DNA of 64,000 nt from RGIG3701 sp964438515. GTDB lineage: Bacteria > Planctomycetota > Planctomycetia > Pirellulales > Thermoguttaceae. Positions 54,585-63,666 of this stretch are shown one piece after another. The stretch spans positions 108,112 to 172,111 of the forward strand of contig CAYTLK010000001.1 of the NCBI GenBank assembly GCA_964438515.1, in the 5' to 3' direction. The stretch's first letter is position 1. Each line of letters starts with the position of its first letter. A program made the translations under genes and the position numbers. Below the pieces are notes generated by a model. That model saw nothing but the letters and a program-made list of their open reading frames with translations, did not search any database and was not told the DNA's origin.

Positions 54585-56363
54585 ATGTCTATTATTGTAC
54601 AGAAATTCGGCGGAACGAGCGTCGCCGACAGTAATAAGATTCTGGCGGCAGCCCGTAAGGCGATCCGCGCACAGGAAGAGGGACATCAGGTCGTCATGGT
54701 CGTGAGCGCCATGGGGAAAAACACGGATAAACTCATCGCACTGGCGAAAGAAATCGACGAGAATCCGCCGGCGCGCGAGATGGATATGCTGCTTTCGACG
54801 GGGGAACAGGTTTCCGTCGCCATGGTTGCAATCGCCATTCAGCATCTGGGTTACAAAGCCGTCAGTATGACGGGAGCGCAGATCGGAATCAAAACGAACA
54901 ATTCCTTCATGAAAGCCCGCATCGAATCAATTTCGACCGATCGCATCCGTCAGGCGCTGAATGAGGGAAACATCGTCATTGCGGCAGGTTTTCAGGGCGT
55001 GGACGACAATTACAACATCACGACCCTTGGACGCGGCGGCAGCGATACAACGGCAGTGGCCCTTGCGGCCGTGCTCAACGCGGAATCCTGCGAAATCTAC
55101 ACCGACGTGGACGGCGTCTATACAGCCGACCCGCGTGTGGTTCCGAAAGCTCGGCGCGTAAAGCAGATCAGCTACGACGAAATGCTTGAAATGGCGAGCC
55201 TCGGCGCCGGCGTCATGCACAGCCGTTCCATCGAATTCGCCAAAAACTTTGCAGTTCCGGTCCACGTTCGCGCAAGTTACAGCGACGAACCTGGAACGAT
55301 CATTGCGGCAGAACCGGAGTCCAGCGCACGATCAGTTTGCGGCGCAGCAATCGCGAAAGACGAAGTACGTTTTTCAGTTTGCGGCGTTCCGGACGAACCT
55401 GGAATGGCCGACCGGATTTTCCGCCCCATTGCGGGACGTCAAATCGCGATGGATATGATTGTTCAGAACTTCGGGACCGAAGGAAAAGCCGAGATTTCGT
55501 TTACGATTCCCGCAACGGAACTTTCCTCCACGCTCAAAGCGCTCGACGAAGTGAAAAACTTAACGCCTGAAGCGTTTGAATCATTTACGTACGATAATAA
55601 CCTCTGCAAAGTTTCGATCGTCGGTCTGGGGATGGAACGTCAGGTGGGCGTTGCAGAAAAAATGTTCGAAACGCTGGCGCAGAAAAACATCAATATTCAG
55701 ATGATTACGACCAGTGAAATCAAAGTATCCGTACTTGTTTCAAAGGAGCAGGGCGCGGAGGCGATTCGTGCGGTACACGAAGCATTTGAACTCGATAAAA
55801 CCCCAGCGGATGTGCGTCCGCTCGTGAAACCGAAGAGGATTTCAGACGAAGAAAAAATTCGGCTCATCAATCGTTTGGGACACATGGAAGATCTGCTGAT
55901 CGAATCCGTGACGCTCGATGAAAAACAGGCGAGCATCACACTGTTCGACCTTCCGCAGGAACCCGGTTTGGCGTCAAGAATTTTCAAACGCGTCACAGAA
56001 GCGGGCCTCATCGTCGATATGATCGTCCAAAGTTCCGGCGACAAATTCACGAATCTAACGTTCACGATTGATCGGTCCTGTGCCGGCGCGGCGTTGGATC
56101 TCGCGAAAAAGATTGCGGAAAAAGTCGGCTGCACGTCCCCGAAAGAGTGTCCTCACGTCGCCAAAATCTCCCTCAGCGGCACCGGAATGCGCAGCCACAC
56201 GAACATTGCGGCCCGAATTCTGAAAGCAATGACGGATGGAGGTTTGAATATCGAAATGATTAATACAAGCGAGATGCGTTTCAATCTCGTCGTTCATCAT
56301 GAAGATGGAAAACGGGCGCTTGAACTCATCAAAACCGAACTGAAAGACGTCATCGTCGACTGA
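54585..56363 (+). CDS. lysC: Aspartate kinase with four ACT domains
   Basis: Aspartate kinase begins the lysine, threonine, methionine and diaminopimelate branch. The kinase domain carries IIVQKFGGTSVADSNKI, VVSAMGKNTDKL, TTLGRGGSDTTAVAL and YTDVDGVYTADPRV. From about residue 270 come two tandem ACT pairs rather than one (SVCGVPDEPGMADRIF, VSIVGLGMERQVGVAEKMF; later TLFDLPQEPGLASRIF, ISLSGTGMRSHTNIAARI). This four-ACT form, about 590 residues, is known from cyanobacteria and planctomycetes and implies allosteric control by more than one amino acid. The Shine-Dalgarno is weak. Confidence 0.95.
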   Translation: MSIIVQKFGGTSVADSNKILAAARKAIRAQEEGHQVVMVVSAMGKNTDKLIALAKEIDENPPAREMDMLLSTGEQVSVAMVAIAIQHLGYKAVSMTGAQIGIKTNNSFMKARIESISTDRIRQALNEGNIVIAAGFQGVDDNYNITTLGRGGSDTTAVALAAVLNAESCEIYTDVDGVYTADPRVVPKARRVKQISYDEMLEMASLGAGVMHSRSIEFAKNFAVPVHVRASYSDEPGTIIAAEPESSARSVCGAAIAKDEVRFSVCGVPDEPGMADRIFRPIAGRQIAMDMIVQNFGTEGKAEISFTIPATELSSTLKALDEVKNLTPEAFESFTYDNNLCKVSIVGLGMERQVGVAEKMFETLAQKNINIQMITTSEIKVSVLVSKEQGAEAIRAVHEAFELDKTPADVRPLVKPKRISDEEKIRLINRLGHMEDLLIESVTLDEKQASITLFDLPQEPGLASRIFKRVTEAGLIVDMIVQSSGDKFTNLTFTIDRSCAGAALDLAKKIAEKVGCTSPKECPHVAKISLSGTGMRSHTNIAARILKAMTDGGLNIEMINTSEMRFNLVVHHEDGKRALELIKTELKDVIVD

Positions 56364-56430
56364 AACACGCCGAGCACATACGTTTTTTTGAAAATAAAGT
56401 TTAAATCAAACATAATTCAAATAGAATCAA

Positions 56431-56466
56431 AAAAGAGCAAAGGAGTTTCGATTCTTTTGCTCTTTT
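56431..56466. terminator. Bidirectional terminator between lysC and the ABC transporter gene
   Basis: AAAAGAGCAAA (56431-56441) pairs with TTTGCTCTTTT (56456-56466). A-run and T-run flank it, so it serves both convergent genes. Confidence 0.82.
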
Positions 56467-56493
56467 TCATTCGATGGATTCCTTTTTGCGAAA

Positions 56494-57465
56494 TTACTTT
56501 CCGTTGAAATCCGGGAAAAAACACTGTGTTTCATGTTTTTCCCCAATCTGTACGATCGGCGGAATCTCTGCGCCGCATCTCTTCTGCGCACGAGGACAGC
56601 GCTTAAAAAAACGACAGTGATTGGGCGGATTCACAGGGCTGGGAACGTCCCCGGAAAGCACAATATGCTTCCTGCGCCGAGACGTATCGACGGTCGGAAT
56701 GGACGACAAAAGCGCCTGCGTGTACGGATGAGCCGGATGGGCGTACAGCTCGCCGCTCGGCGCCGTCTCGATGATTTGACCGAGATACATCACCGCCACC
56801 CGATCCGAAATGTATTTCACCACCGAAAGATCGTGCGAGATAAATAAATACGTCAAATGATGTTCTTCCCGAAGCTGAACGAGCAAATTAATAATCTGCG
56901 ACTGAATGGAAACGTCGAGCGCCGAAATGGGTTCGTCGAGCACGAGAAAGCGCGGCTGAAGCACGAGCGCACGCGCAATGCAGACTCTCTGACGCTGACC
57001 GCCGGAAAATTCATGCGGATATCGGTTCAGACACGACGGTTCCAGCCCCACCTGACGAATGACGTGATGAATACGTTCCTCCCTTTCTCGCGGCAAACCG
57101 ATATGCTGGACGATGAGACCTTCTTCGATTATTGAACGAATCGTCATTCGAGGATTCATCGAACCAAAAGGGTCCTGAAATACGATCTGCATATTTCGCC
57201 GAAGCGCTTTCATTTCGGACGGATCCGCGTGAATGACGTCGCGTCCCTCGAAAAAGACGGCCCCGGACGTAGGTTCCACGAGACGCAGGAGCGAGCGCCC
57301 CGTCGTTGTTTTACCGCATCCGCTCTCGCCGACGAGTCCCAGCGTCTCCCCTTCATCGAGGTGAAACGAGATGCCGTCGACCGCCTGCACGTACCCCACA
57401 ACGCTCTGAAACAGCCCGCGTTGAATCGGAAAATAGGTTTTCAGGTTTTGAACTTCAAGAAACAT
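56494..57465 (-). CDS. oppF: Oligopeptide/dipeptide ABC transporter ATP-binding protein (OppF/DppF type)
   Basis: This ATPase powers peptide uptake together with a partner ATPase and two permeases, none of which are in the window. Signatures: LVGESGCGKTTTGRSLL (Walker A), VFQDPFGSMNPRM (Q-loop), FSGGQRQRVCIARAL (ABC signature), FLVLDEPISALDVS (Walker B) and the C-terminal oligo_HPY extension (HPAHPYTQALLSSIP) with CRFFKRCPRAQKRC, which may bind an Fe-S cluster in this group. 323 residues is normal. It follows apgM by 52 nt on the same strand. The partner subunits must be elsewhere in the genome. Confidence 0.88.
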   Translation of the reverse strand: MFLEVQNLKTYFPIQRGLFQSVVGYVQAVDGISFHLDEGETLGLVGESGCGKTTTGRSLLRLVEPTSGAVFFEGRDVIHADPSEMKALRRNMQIVFQDPFGSMNPRMTIRSIIEEGLIVQHIGLPREREERIHHVIRQVGLEPSCLNRYPHEFSGGQRQRVCIARALVLQPRFLVLDEPISALDVSIQSQIINLLVQLREEHHLTYLFISHDLSVVKYISDRVAVMYLGQIIETAPSGELYAHPAHPYTQALLSSIPTVDTSRRRKHIVLSGDVPSPVNPPNHCRFFKRCPRAQKRCGAEIPPIVQIGEKHETQCFFPDFNGK

Positions 57466-57517
57466 CGGATTTCAGGTTTTCTTCTGGTTTGGGAACCGCA
57501 GTTCCAGGAAAAACAGG

Positions 57518-58729
57518 TCAGTTGGATCCATTCATGAAAAACGCCATCATATCGGACCCCTTTTCGAAATGGATGCAGCTTTTTGCCGCTTCCGCCTCGC
57601 TGTACACGCCGATTCCGTTCGACTGGAAGCCCGTTCCGCACATAATCCACGGAACATTATTGTGCGTGTGCGTCTTCAGCCGGCAGGGAGTTGGATGGTC
57701 GGGCGTCACTAAAATCCGATATTCACCCTGCGCCTTCAGCGCCTCGTGAACCGGCCCCACAATGTATTTGTCGATCTGTTCGAGGGAATAAACCTTCGTT
57801 TCAGGCGAGCCGTCGTGTCCCGCTTCATCCGTTGCTTCGACGTGCACACAAACGACGTCGTACTTTTTGAGCGCTTCAATCGCCGCCTCGCCTTTTCCGC
57901 GAAAGTTCGTGGTGTACAGTCCCGTCGCGCCCTCCACCAAAATACGGTCCCAGCCGAGAATCACCGCCAGTCCGCGCAAGAGGTCCACCGCAGTAATCAT
58001 CGCGCCGGTTTTTCCGTAAAGCTCCATGAAGGCCGGCATCGCCGGTTTCCGTCCCTGACCCCACAACCACACATCCGTCGCAGGAAGTTTCCCTTCCGAA
58101 ATTCGTTTCCGATTCACCGGATGGTCCGCAAAAATCGCATGAACATCACGCATAAGTTTCACGAGTTCCGCGCAGCCGGGTCCCGCAGGATGCACGCCGA
58201 AAATACTTTTATCCGTATAATCGTGCGGCGCGTACGTCCGTGTACCGTCCCCGAAAGGAGCGGGTGCACCCAGCAAATCGCGCCAAACGACGATGTTCCG
58301 ATAGCTCACGCCCGGAAAGAACGAAATAACGTCCGACCCCAGTTTCTCCTGCGCCGCCGCAAGCAGCGCAGCGCCTTCTTCTGAAGAAATCTGACCGGCA
58401 TTAAAACTCTTCATTTTACCGTCCGCAACCGTCACGAGATTGCAGCGAATCGCCCAGTCTTTCGGTCCCAGATCAATTCCGAGCGCCGCCGCCTCAATCG
58501 GTGCCCGGCCTGTATAATATTTCTGAGGGTCGTAACCCAGCAGCGACATCGTCGCCGCATCCGACCCCGCAGGAAGATTCAGCGGAGTGTTGTTCGACCA
58601 GCCGACGATTCCCATTCCGGCAATTTCCGTCATATTCGGAATCTTTGCGGCCTCAAAAATCGTCTTGTTTCCCAACGCTGGAATCGGTTCATCAGCGCAG
58701 CCGTCTGGAAGAATCATTACGTATTTCAT
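57518..58729 (-). CDS. apgM: Cofactor-independent phosphoglycerate mutase, archaeal type
   Basis: ApgM interconverts 3- and 2-phosphoglycerate with metal ions and no 2,3-bisphosphoglycerate. It belongs to the alkaline phosphatase superfamily. Signatures: YVMILPDGCADEPIP, GSDAATMSLLGYDP (catalytic Ser), GRAPIEAAALGIDLG, HVEATDEAGHDGSPETK and TPDHPTPCRLKTHTHNNVPW (metal ligands). The start at 58729 (MKYVMILPDG) is the family start, although no clear Shine-Dalgarno is seen. 403 residues is normal. Confidence 0.92.
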   Translation of the reverse strand: MKYVMILPDGCADEPIPALGNKTIFEAAKIPNMTEIAGMGIVGWSNNTPLNLPAGSDAATMSLLGYDPQKYYTGRAPIEAAALGIDLGPKDWAIRCNLVTVADGKMKSFNAGQISSEEGAALLAAAQEKLGSDVISFFPGVSYRNIVVWRDLLGAPAPFGDGTRTYAPHDYTDKSIFGVHPAGPGCAELVKLMRDVHAIFADHPVNRKRISEGKLPATDVWLWGQGRKPAMPAFMELYGKTGAMITAVDLLRGLAVILGWDRILVEGATGLYTTNFRGKGEAAIEALKKYDVVCVHVEATDEAGHDGSPETKVYSLEQIDKYIVGPVHEALKAQGEYRILVTPDHPTPCRLKTHTHNNVPWIMCGTGFQSNGIGVYSEAEAAKSCIHFEKGSDMMAFFMNGSN

Positions 58730-59060
58730 AAAAATTTTGAAAGGGTCCAAACCCTAAAAAAGCAAAAAGGTAAAATTTGGTATAATTGATAAAATCAACA
58801 AACGTGATAAAATGGGCAAATTTTTCCCAGTTTCGTCTCCCATTATAACACATTTTTTTCTTTGCGCCTATCCCGGTCACAAGAAATTTTAAGAAATTTG
58901 AAGAAAATCCACTCACCACCCCTTCCAATTTTTGCAAAACGTGGAAAAATGAAAAGACATTTTATTTTCGGTGTTCGGAATGTCTTTAAAATCGACCATA
59001 GAATTCATCATTCGGTCGTATAATTCATCATATAATTAATAATGTATAGGAGCTGCAAAA
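58730..59060. other. Divergent intergenic region
   Basis: A hairpin of AAAGACATT (58953-58961) with AATGTCTTT (58979-58987) lies upstream of rdgB. Two TATAAT hexamers (59019-59024 and 59031-59036) follow, embedded in a direct repeat of AATTCATCAT. No gene is supported. Confidence 0.45.
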
Positions 59061-59693
59061 ATGAAGACGGAAAACATGCAGAAAAAGTATCCGCCGCTCG
59101 TGCTTGGGAGCCACAATCAGAAGAAAAAAAAGGAACTGAAAGGCTTGCTGGAACCTTTGGGATTCGAACTTCATGATTTATCGGAGTTTCCAAACTCGAT
59201 TGAGGTGGAAGAAACGGGTCGGACGTTTGCAGAAAACTCCCGAGAAAAAGCAAGTGTGCAGGCGAAAATCCTCGGAATGTGGGTCATCGGCGAGGACAGC
59301 GGGCTTGAAGTTGAAGCTCTCGGCGGCCGACCCGGCGTCTTTTCCGCTCGTTACGCAGGAGTGGAACACAACGACGAAAAAAACAACGACAAACTTTTGG
59401 CCGAGCTGGAGGGGATTCCCGCTGAAAAACGAGGCGCGCGCTACGTCTGCCACGTTTCGCTCAGCGACCCGGAAGGAAACATCCGAATTGAAGCCGAAAA
59501 TTACTGCTGCGGACGCATTCGTACAGAACGCTGCGGCTCCAACGGTTTCGGTTACGATCCGCTGTTTGAAATTGTGGAATATCACAAAACGTTCGGCGAG
59601 CTTTCCCCCGAAATTAAAGCATGCATCAGCCACAGAGCCTGCGCCCTGCGCGACTTTATTCAACAACTCACTCAATGCTTTCAAAAAGATTAA
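59061..59693 (+). CDS. rdgB: XTP/dITP diphosphatase (RdgB/HAM1)
   Basis: This pyrophosphatase clears non-canonical purine nucleotides such as dITP and XTP. Signatures: LVLGSHNQKKKKELKGLL near the N-terminus, GRTFAENSREKA, VIGEDSGLEVEALGGRPGVFSARYAG, and GSNGFGYDPLFE, SPEIKACISHRACAL near the end. The N-terminus is some ten residues longer than usual. GGAG lies 9 nt before the ATG. Confidence 0.92.
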   Translation: MKTENMQKKYPPLVLGSHNQKKKKELKGLLEPLGFELHDLSEFPNSIEVEETGRTFAENSREKASVQAKILGMWVIGEDSGLEVEALGGRPGVFSARYAGVEHNDEKNNDKLLAELEGIPAEKRGARYVCHVSLSDPEGNIRIEAENYCCGRIRTERCGSNGFGYDPLFEIVEYHKTFGELSPEIKACISHRACALRDFIQQLTQCFQKD

Positions 59694-59763
59694 ATCCGTT
59701 GAAGAACTCAGCTTATTTCCGCTTTTTTGAACTCATTGGGGAGTTTCAGCTTCATTTTTTTAA

Positions 59764-59855
59764 TATTTTATGCCCGATGCATTTTGAATTTTTGCTTCAA
59801 CATCGTTACTCTATCGAGAAACGACTGCCGCCGCCCAATGCGAAATTTCAAGTGA
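59764..59855 (-). repeat. Dispersed structured element, family 2, copy A (inverted)
   Basis: On the minus strand this segment aligns with copy B (30325-30428) almost base for base: ACTCGTTTCACTTGAAATT, CATTGGGCGGC, GGCAGTCGTTTCTC, ATAGAGTAACGA, TTGAAGC, AAAATTCAAAATGC, ATCGGG. The match extends weakly to 59873 (GGATC). The central CGTT-CTC/GAG-AACG hairpin and TTGAA/TTCAA outer pairing are kept. It sits between rdgB and the antiporter gene, antisense to both. Confidence 0.75.
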
Positions 59856-59885
59856 AACGAGTATGGATCCTGTAAGAGCCTGTAA

Positions 59886-61418
59886 ATGTACGGAACGAAC
59901 AATCTCCTCATCCAATACGAATATGCGATTTTCGCCCTCCTCCTTTTTTTGGGAATTTTCGCGAGCAAAATCTCATCACTGATTCGAATTCCGACATTAT
60001 TGATGTTCCTCCTCATCGGAGTGCTTGCCGGAAGTGAGGGAATCGGTCACATCCCATTCAACGATTTCAGTGTCGCCGCAAGACTCGGAACCCTCGCACT
60101 GACTTTCATCCTGTTTTCCGGCGGTTACGACACTTCATGGAGTTCCGTGCGCAAAGTTCTTCTTCCAGGAACGATCCTTTGTACCGTCGGCGTCTTCATC
60201 ACCGCGATTCTTGCTGGGATTTTCACGTCCTGGCTCCTCGGCTGGAACCTTCGCTGCGGTTTGCTGCTCGGCGCGGCGGTCTCTTCCACCGATGCGGCGG
60301 CGGTATTCACCCTTTTTCGCTCCAAAAGTGCCGGCTTAAAAGGAAATTTACGCCCTCTTCTGGAATACGAGTCGGGAAGCAACGATCCCATGGCGACTTT
60401 TTTGACGCTCTTCATGATTGCAATGATTCAGAACCCAGAAATGTCGTTCGCGTCCTTTTTCTACCTCTTCCCGCTGCGCATCGGCGTCGGCGCCCTCGTT
60501 GGTTTTCTCATCGGAAAGTACATCGCACACCTCATGAATCTCGTAAAACTCGATTACGACGGTCTGTATTACGTCATCGGAATTGCAACGGTTTTCCTTT
60601 CATACAGTGTCAGCGAGATTTTTCAGGGAAACGGTTTTATGGCCGTTTACGTTTGCGGCCTCACGCTCGGAAATTCCCGTTTCATTTACAAACACGGACT
60701 CGGACGCTTTCACGATGGAATCGCGTGGCTCATGCAGGTCACTCTTTTTCTTACGCTCGGACTCCTTGCAACTCCAAGCGACATTCCCACCCTTGCGTTC
60801 AATGGGATTGCGCTCGCCTTTTTCATCATGTTTGTCGCGAGGCCCGTCAGCGTTTTCCTATCACTCATAGGTTCCCATTTCTCCCTCCGAGAACAACTTT
60901 TGGTCTCCTGGGGCGGAATCCGAGGCGCCGCGCCGATTGTACTCGCAATTTTTCCCTGCCTTGCGTTTCACAACACCCCTGAAATGGAAACGATTTCGCA
61001 TACGATATTCCATCTTGTGTTTTTCATCGTGATTTTATCCGTTCTGATTCAAGGAAAAACGCTCATGCGGCTCGCACACTGGCTGCAGCTTGATGAGGTC
61101 GCGCGGACCAAAGCTCGGCCGCCGCTCGAATTTGAAGAAACCGGTATTACGTCCAACCGAATGTATGAATTTTACATCGGCGAGCACTCCCCGGCACTCG
61201 GAATCGCCATTAAAGACCTGTTTTTACCTGAAAAAGTGCTGGTCTATCTGATTCGCCGCGACGGAATTTTCATTCTTCCGCGCGGAGGAACCGTCGTTCA
61301 GTTCGACGACGAACTCCTGATGCTGATGGACCCGGAAATTGCCGCCCAAATCGAACGATTATTCCTTCCGCCTGACGAAATCCGACTTCGGGAAAAACCT
61401 TCCGAATTTATCGGTTAA
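59886..61418 (+). CDS. Potassium/proton antiporter, CPA1 family with regulatory tail
   Basis: An inner-membrane cation/proton antiporter like NhaP2/CvrA. About 12 membrane segments are visible (e.g. AIFALLLFLGIFASKIS, LMFLLIGVLAGSEGIG). LGAAVSSTDAAAVF and EYESGSNDPMA hold the conserved Asp residues of the transport core, and SWGGIRGAAPIVLA is the usual later motif. The C-terminal 110 residues (LFLPEKVLVYLIRRDGIFILP, VQFDDELLMLMDPE) look like a TrkA_C/RCK-type regulatory domain. 510 residues fits CvrA-like proteins. No strong Shine-Dalgarno. Confidence 0.88.
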   Translation: MYGTNNLLIQYEYAIFALLLFLGIFASKISSLIRIPTLLMFLLIGVLAGSEGIGHIPFNDFSVAARLGTLALTFILFSGGYDTSWSSVRKVLLPGTILCTVGVFITAILAGIFTSWLLGWNLRCGLLLGAAVSSTDAAAVFTLFRSKSAGLKGNLRPLLEYESGSNDPMATFLTLFMIAMIQNPEMSFASFFYLFPLRIGVGALVGFLIGKYIAHLMNLVKLDYDGLYYVIGIATVFLSYSVSEIFQGNGFMAVYVCGLTLGNSRFIYKHGLGRFHDGIAWLMQVTLFLTLGLLATPSDIPTLAFNGIALAFFIMFVARPVSVFLSLIGSHFSLREQLLVSWGGIRGAAPIVLAIFPCLAFHNTPEMETISHTIFHLVFFIVILSVLIQGKTLMRLAHWLQLDEVARTKARPPLEFEETGITSNRMYEFYIGEHSPALGIAIKDLFLPEKVLVYLIRRDGIFILPRGGTVVQFDDELLMLMDPEIAAQIERLFLPPDEIRLREKPSEFIG

Positions 61419-61421
61419 AAG

Positions 61422-61586
61422 GAAGTCCTAAAAACTAAATATTAGGAGTTTTCCGAGTGTGAGGTCTGGGGAGAGGGGCGGCTTGCAAAAAGCCCCACTC
61501 CCCACGACCGCTACGTCAGTACGGGAGCGTATGTTTCCTCCCGTTAGGATAGAAACACCGCCATGCTGCAAAAAACCCTCGAAACA
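61422..61586 (+). repeat. Dispersed structured element, family 1, copy 2
   Basis: Starts right after the antiporter stop (TAAAAG) and aligns with copy 1 at 3558-3722 over its full length with no net gap before the main stem. Stem 1 is GGGGAGaGGGGC (61470-61481) with GCCCCaCTCCCC (61492-61503), so the inner arms are GC-rich here but A/T-rich in copy 1. Stem 2 is ACGGGAG/CTCCCGT as in copy 1. The first small stem, AAAACT/AGTTTT, also differs in sequence but still pairs. Confidence 0.75.
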
Positions 61587-61615
61587 CCCTCTCCGTCTCG
61601 TCATTTCACCTCTTC

Positions 61616-62923
61616 TTACGGTTCCACATCCGGAAAATCCAGAAGTTCTTTCTTTTCCGGCAAATCCGACACTTCTTCAATTACGAGAGGCTCATCTTTT
61701 CCCGCCTCGTTCCGCATCGGAATATCCGGAAGAACAACCGGCGCCCGCAGCCCAAAATGAGCGACCGTCGGCGCCTCCTGAAGCGGTTCGTCCAAAGAAA
61801 GAGGAAGATTCCCAGTTTCCGTCTCCGATTTCTGCACAATTTTCTCTCCCGAATTTTCAGCATTGTTTTCGACACCGTTTGCAGCACCGTTTGCAGCACT
61901 ATTTTCAGTACCGTTTTCAGAACCGTTCCCAATCGCCGCATTTTCCCCAATTGAGGGTCCCGACGCTTTCAACTCCGCCAGATTCCCAACCGCCGCCGAA
62001 GGAGTCGGACTCTCCAAAACCTCCGGAAATGGAATCATCGGCTTCCGTTCCACGTAAATCACTGGCTGAACCTGGGAATCCAGCACCGTTGCCGGAACAT
62101 TTTCCGCAACCATTTCCTTTTGCGGCTCCGGAGCCTCCGACGCAAAATGAAATCCTTCCGGAATCCTCTCTGACACCCCCCCCTTCGGCGCAGCTTTCAC
62201 CACAGAACGTTTTTTGCTCCCTTTTTTCGCACTTTCTTCCGATTTTCCGTCCTTTTTTTCAGTCGCCTGCACAAGAGAAACGGAATCTGACTCCGAACCC
62301 GCTTTCGACTCGGCTTTCGAACCCGCTTCCTCAAGCTCCGAAATGACGCGAACCTCCGCCTCCATCGACGTTTGGCCCTCTGCAGACGTTCCCACCACAA
62401 CCGGCGGCAAATCCTGCATGGAAATCGGCCCCTCATCGTCGGAAATTCCACCCAGACCGCCAAAAAGGGAGAACGGCCAAACGGCATTTCCGACGATTGG
62501 ACTCGGCTTTTTAGGCGCGTTCGTGCTAAAATTTGAGGGGAGTACCGAATAATCCGAAAAATTTTCACAAAATTTCTTATCAGGACCTAAAGAAGGTGAC
62601 GGCTCCGACCTCCCGGAAAAGTCTGAATCACCATCGCTGATTCGCGACAAACGATAATCGTTCAAATTATCATCTAAAACATTTTCTCCATCTTCCGTAT
62701 CTTGCCGCGGCTTTTTCACAACATAGGCGGTCGAAACCTCAACGGGGGGTGGATTTGAAACATTACTGTCAATTGTATCGATTGTTTGGGTTGTACAGCA
62801 TCTTGTAGAATTCCGCAACAATGAAATTGTAAAGACCGATTTATGAACTACAGCGTTAAATGTGATACAAAGTACGAAGAGAATCAAACACAGTACAAAT
62901 TTTCGAATCGTTATCGTACACAT
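61616..62923 (-). CDS. Membrane-anchored low-complexity protein, 435 aa
   Basis: The N-terminus (RKFVLCLILFVLCITF) is one membrane anchor. The rest is disordered: Ser/Asp/Pro-rich, a Lys-rich stretch (KKGSKKRSVVKAAPKGG), then Asn/Gly/Glu repeats (ENGTENSAANGAANG) coded by a 12-nt tandem repeat at about 61858-61930. Only short segments such as VQPVIYVERKPMIPFPE look ordered. I recognise no domain. The start at 62923 has GGAGG 5 nt upstream. A Met four codons earlier overlaps that signal. Confidence 0.65.
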   Translation of the reverse strand: MCTITIRKFVLCLILFVLCITFNAVVHKSVFTISLLRNSTRCCTTQTIDTIDSNVSNPPPVEVSTAYVVKKPRQDTEDGENVLDDNLNDYRLSRISDGDSDFSGRSEPSPSLGPDKKFCENFSDYSVLPSNFSTNAPKKPSPIVGNAVWPFSLFGGLGGISDDEGPISMQDLPPVVVGTSAEGQTSMEAEVRVISELEEAGSKAESKAGSESDSVSLVQATEKKDGKSEESAKKGSKKRSVVKAAPKGGVSERIPEGFHFASEAPEPQKEMVAENVPATVLDSQVQPVIYVERKPMIPFPEVLESPTPSAAVGNLAELKASGPSIGENAAIGNGSENGTENSAANGAANGVENNAENSGEKIVQKSETETGNLPLSLDEPLQEAPTVAHFGLRAPVVLPDIPMRNEAGKDEPLVIEEVSDLPEKKELLDFPDVEP

Positions 62924-62965
62924 AAATGCCTCCATATAAAGGAAAGAGGGCTTGTTAACATACAA

Positions 62966-63666
62966 TAGAACCTCAATCCAGTTTACTATATTATGTCGAA
63001 GAAATCCAGTAATATTTCCCTTTTTTGTTAAAAATTTTATTCTTTTCAGAAAAAGGCTAACGTTAATCGAGAATGGCGAAACTCTGTCGTTTGGGAAAGT
63101 TGTTTAAAAAGAAAACAACTTCGGATTTTTAAGACAAAAAAGACACCTTAAAATCATTACAATTCACAGAATTCAACGGAAAAGTTTTAAAAATTGATTT
63201 ATTTTAACTTTTTTCGTATTTTGTACTTGAAATTATTGAACATGTGTGGTATAGTAAAGCTATAGAAAGTAAATAATTTAAGAAGTTGAGGCAAAAAACA
63301 AAAAATTGTTAAAGTTGCTTTACGTTAAAACCGATAAATTAAAAAGTTTGGATAATTCAAGCAGCCTAGTCAAATAGGGTGAATTTTCCAATCAGGCAAT
63401 CTGAAATGATTGCAAAATACAAAAATTTTAGGAAATTTTGAACAAAAAAGCAAAATAGTCAAGAAAATCACCCCGGTGACTATTGACAAAATTGAAATTT
63501 TGGGCAAAATAAGAAGGAATGAAAGAACAAACATTTTTCCATCTTCAGGGCAAGATGATTTTTGTTTGGGATTTGTAAAAAAATGACGGCTTTGTGGTAT
63601 AGGCTGTCAAAACATTAGTCCAACTGGACACAATGGTATCTCAAAGTTTAAACGGAGGATATTTCA
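62966..63666 (+). promoter_or_regulatory. Promoter and about 405-nt structured leader of the cysteine-rich protein gene
   Basis: TTGAAA (63228-63233) and TATAGT (63250-63255) with 16-nt spacing form a good promoter. A transcript from it would have a leader of about 405 nt. In it are AATAGTCA/TGACTATT (63454-63484), CATCTT/AAGATG (63540-63557) and a tight GTCCA/TGGAC pair near 63619-63630. A second, weaker promoter (TTGTAA 63573-63578, TATAGG 63598-63603, spacing 19) would give a short leader of about 60 nt. No gene is seen in this 700-nt region. Confidence 0.5.

Noticed and set aside
61459..62346. 295-codon proline-rich rightward frame
   Set aside because: It overlaps the end of repeat family 1 copy 2 and is antisense to the 435-residue gene. 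Composition is typical of a shadow frame.
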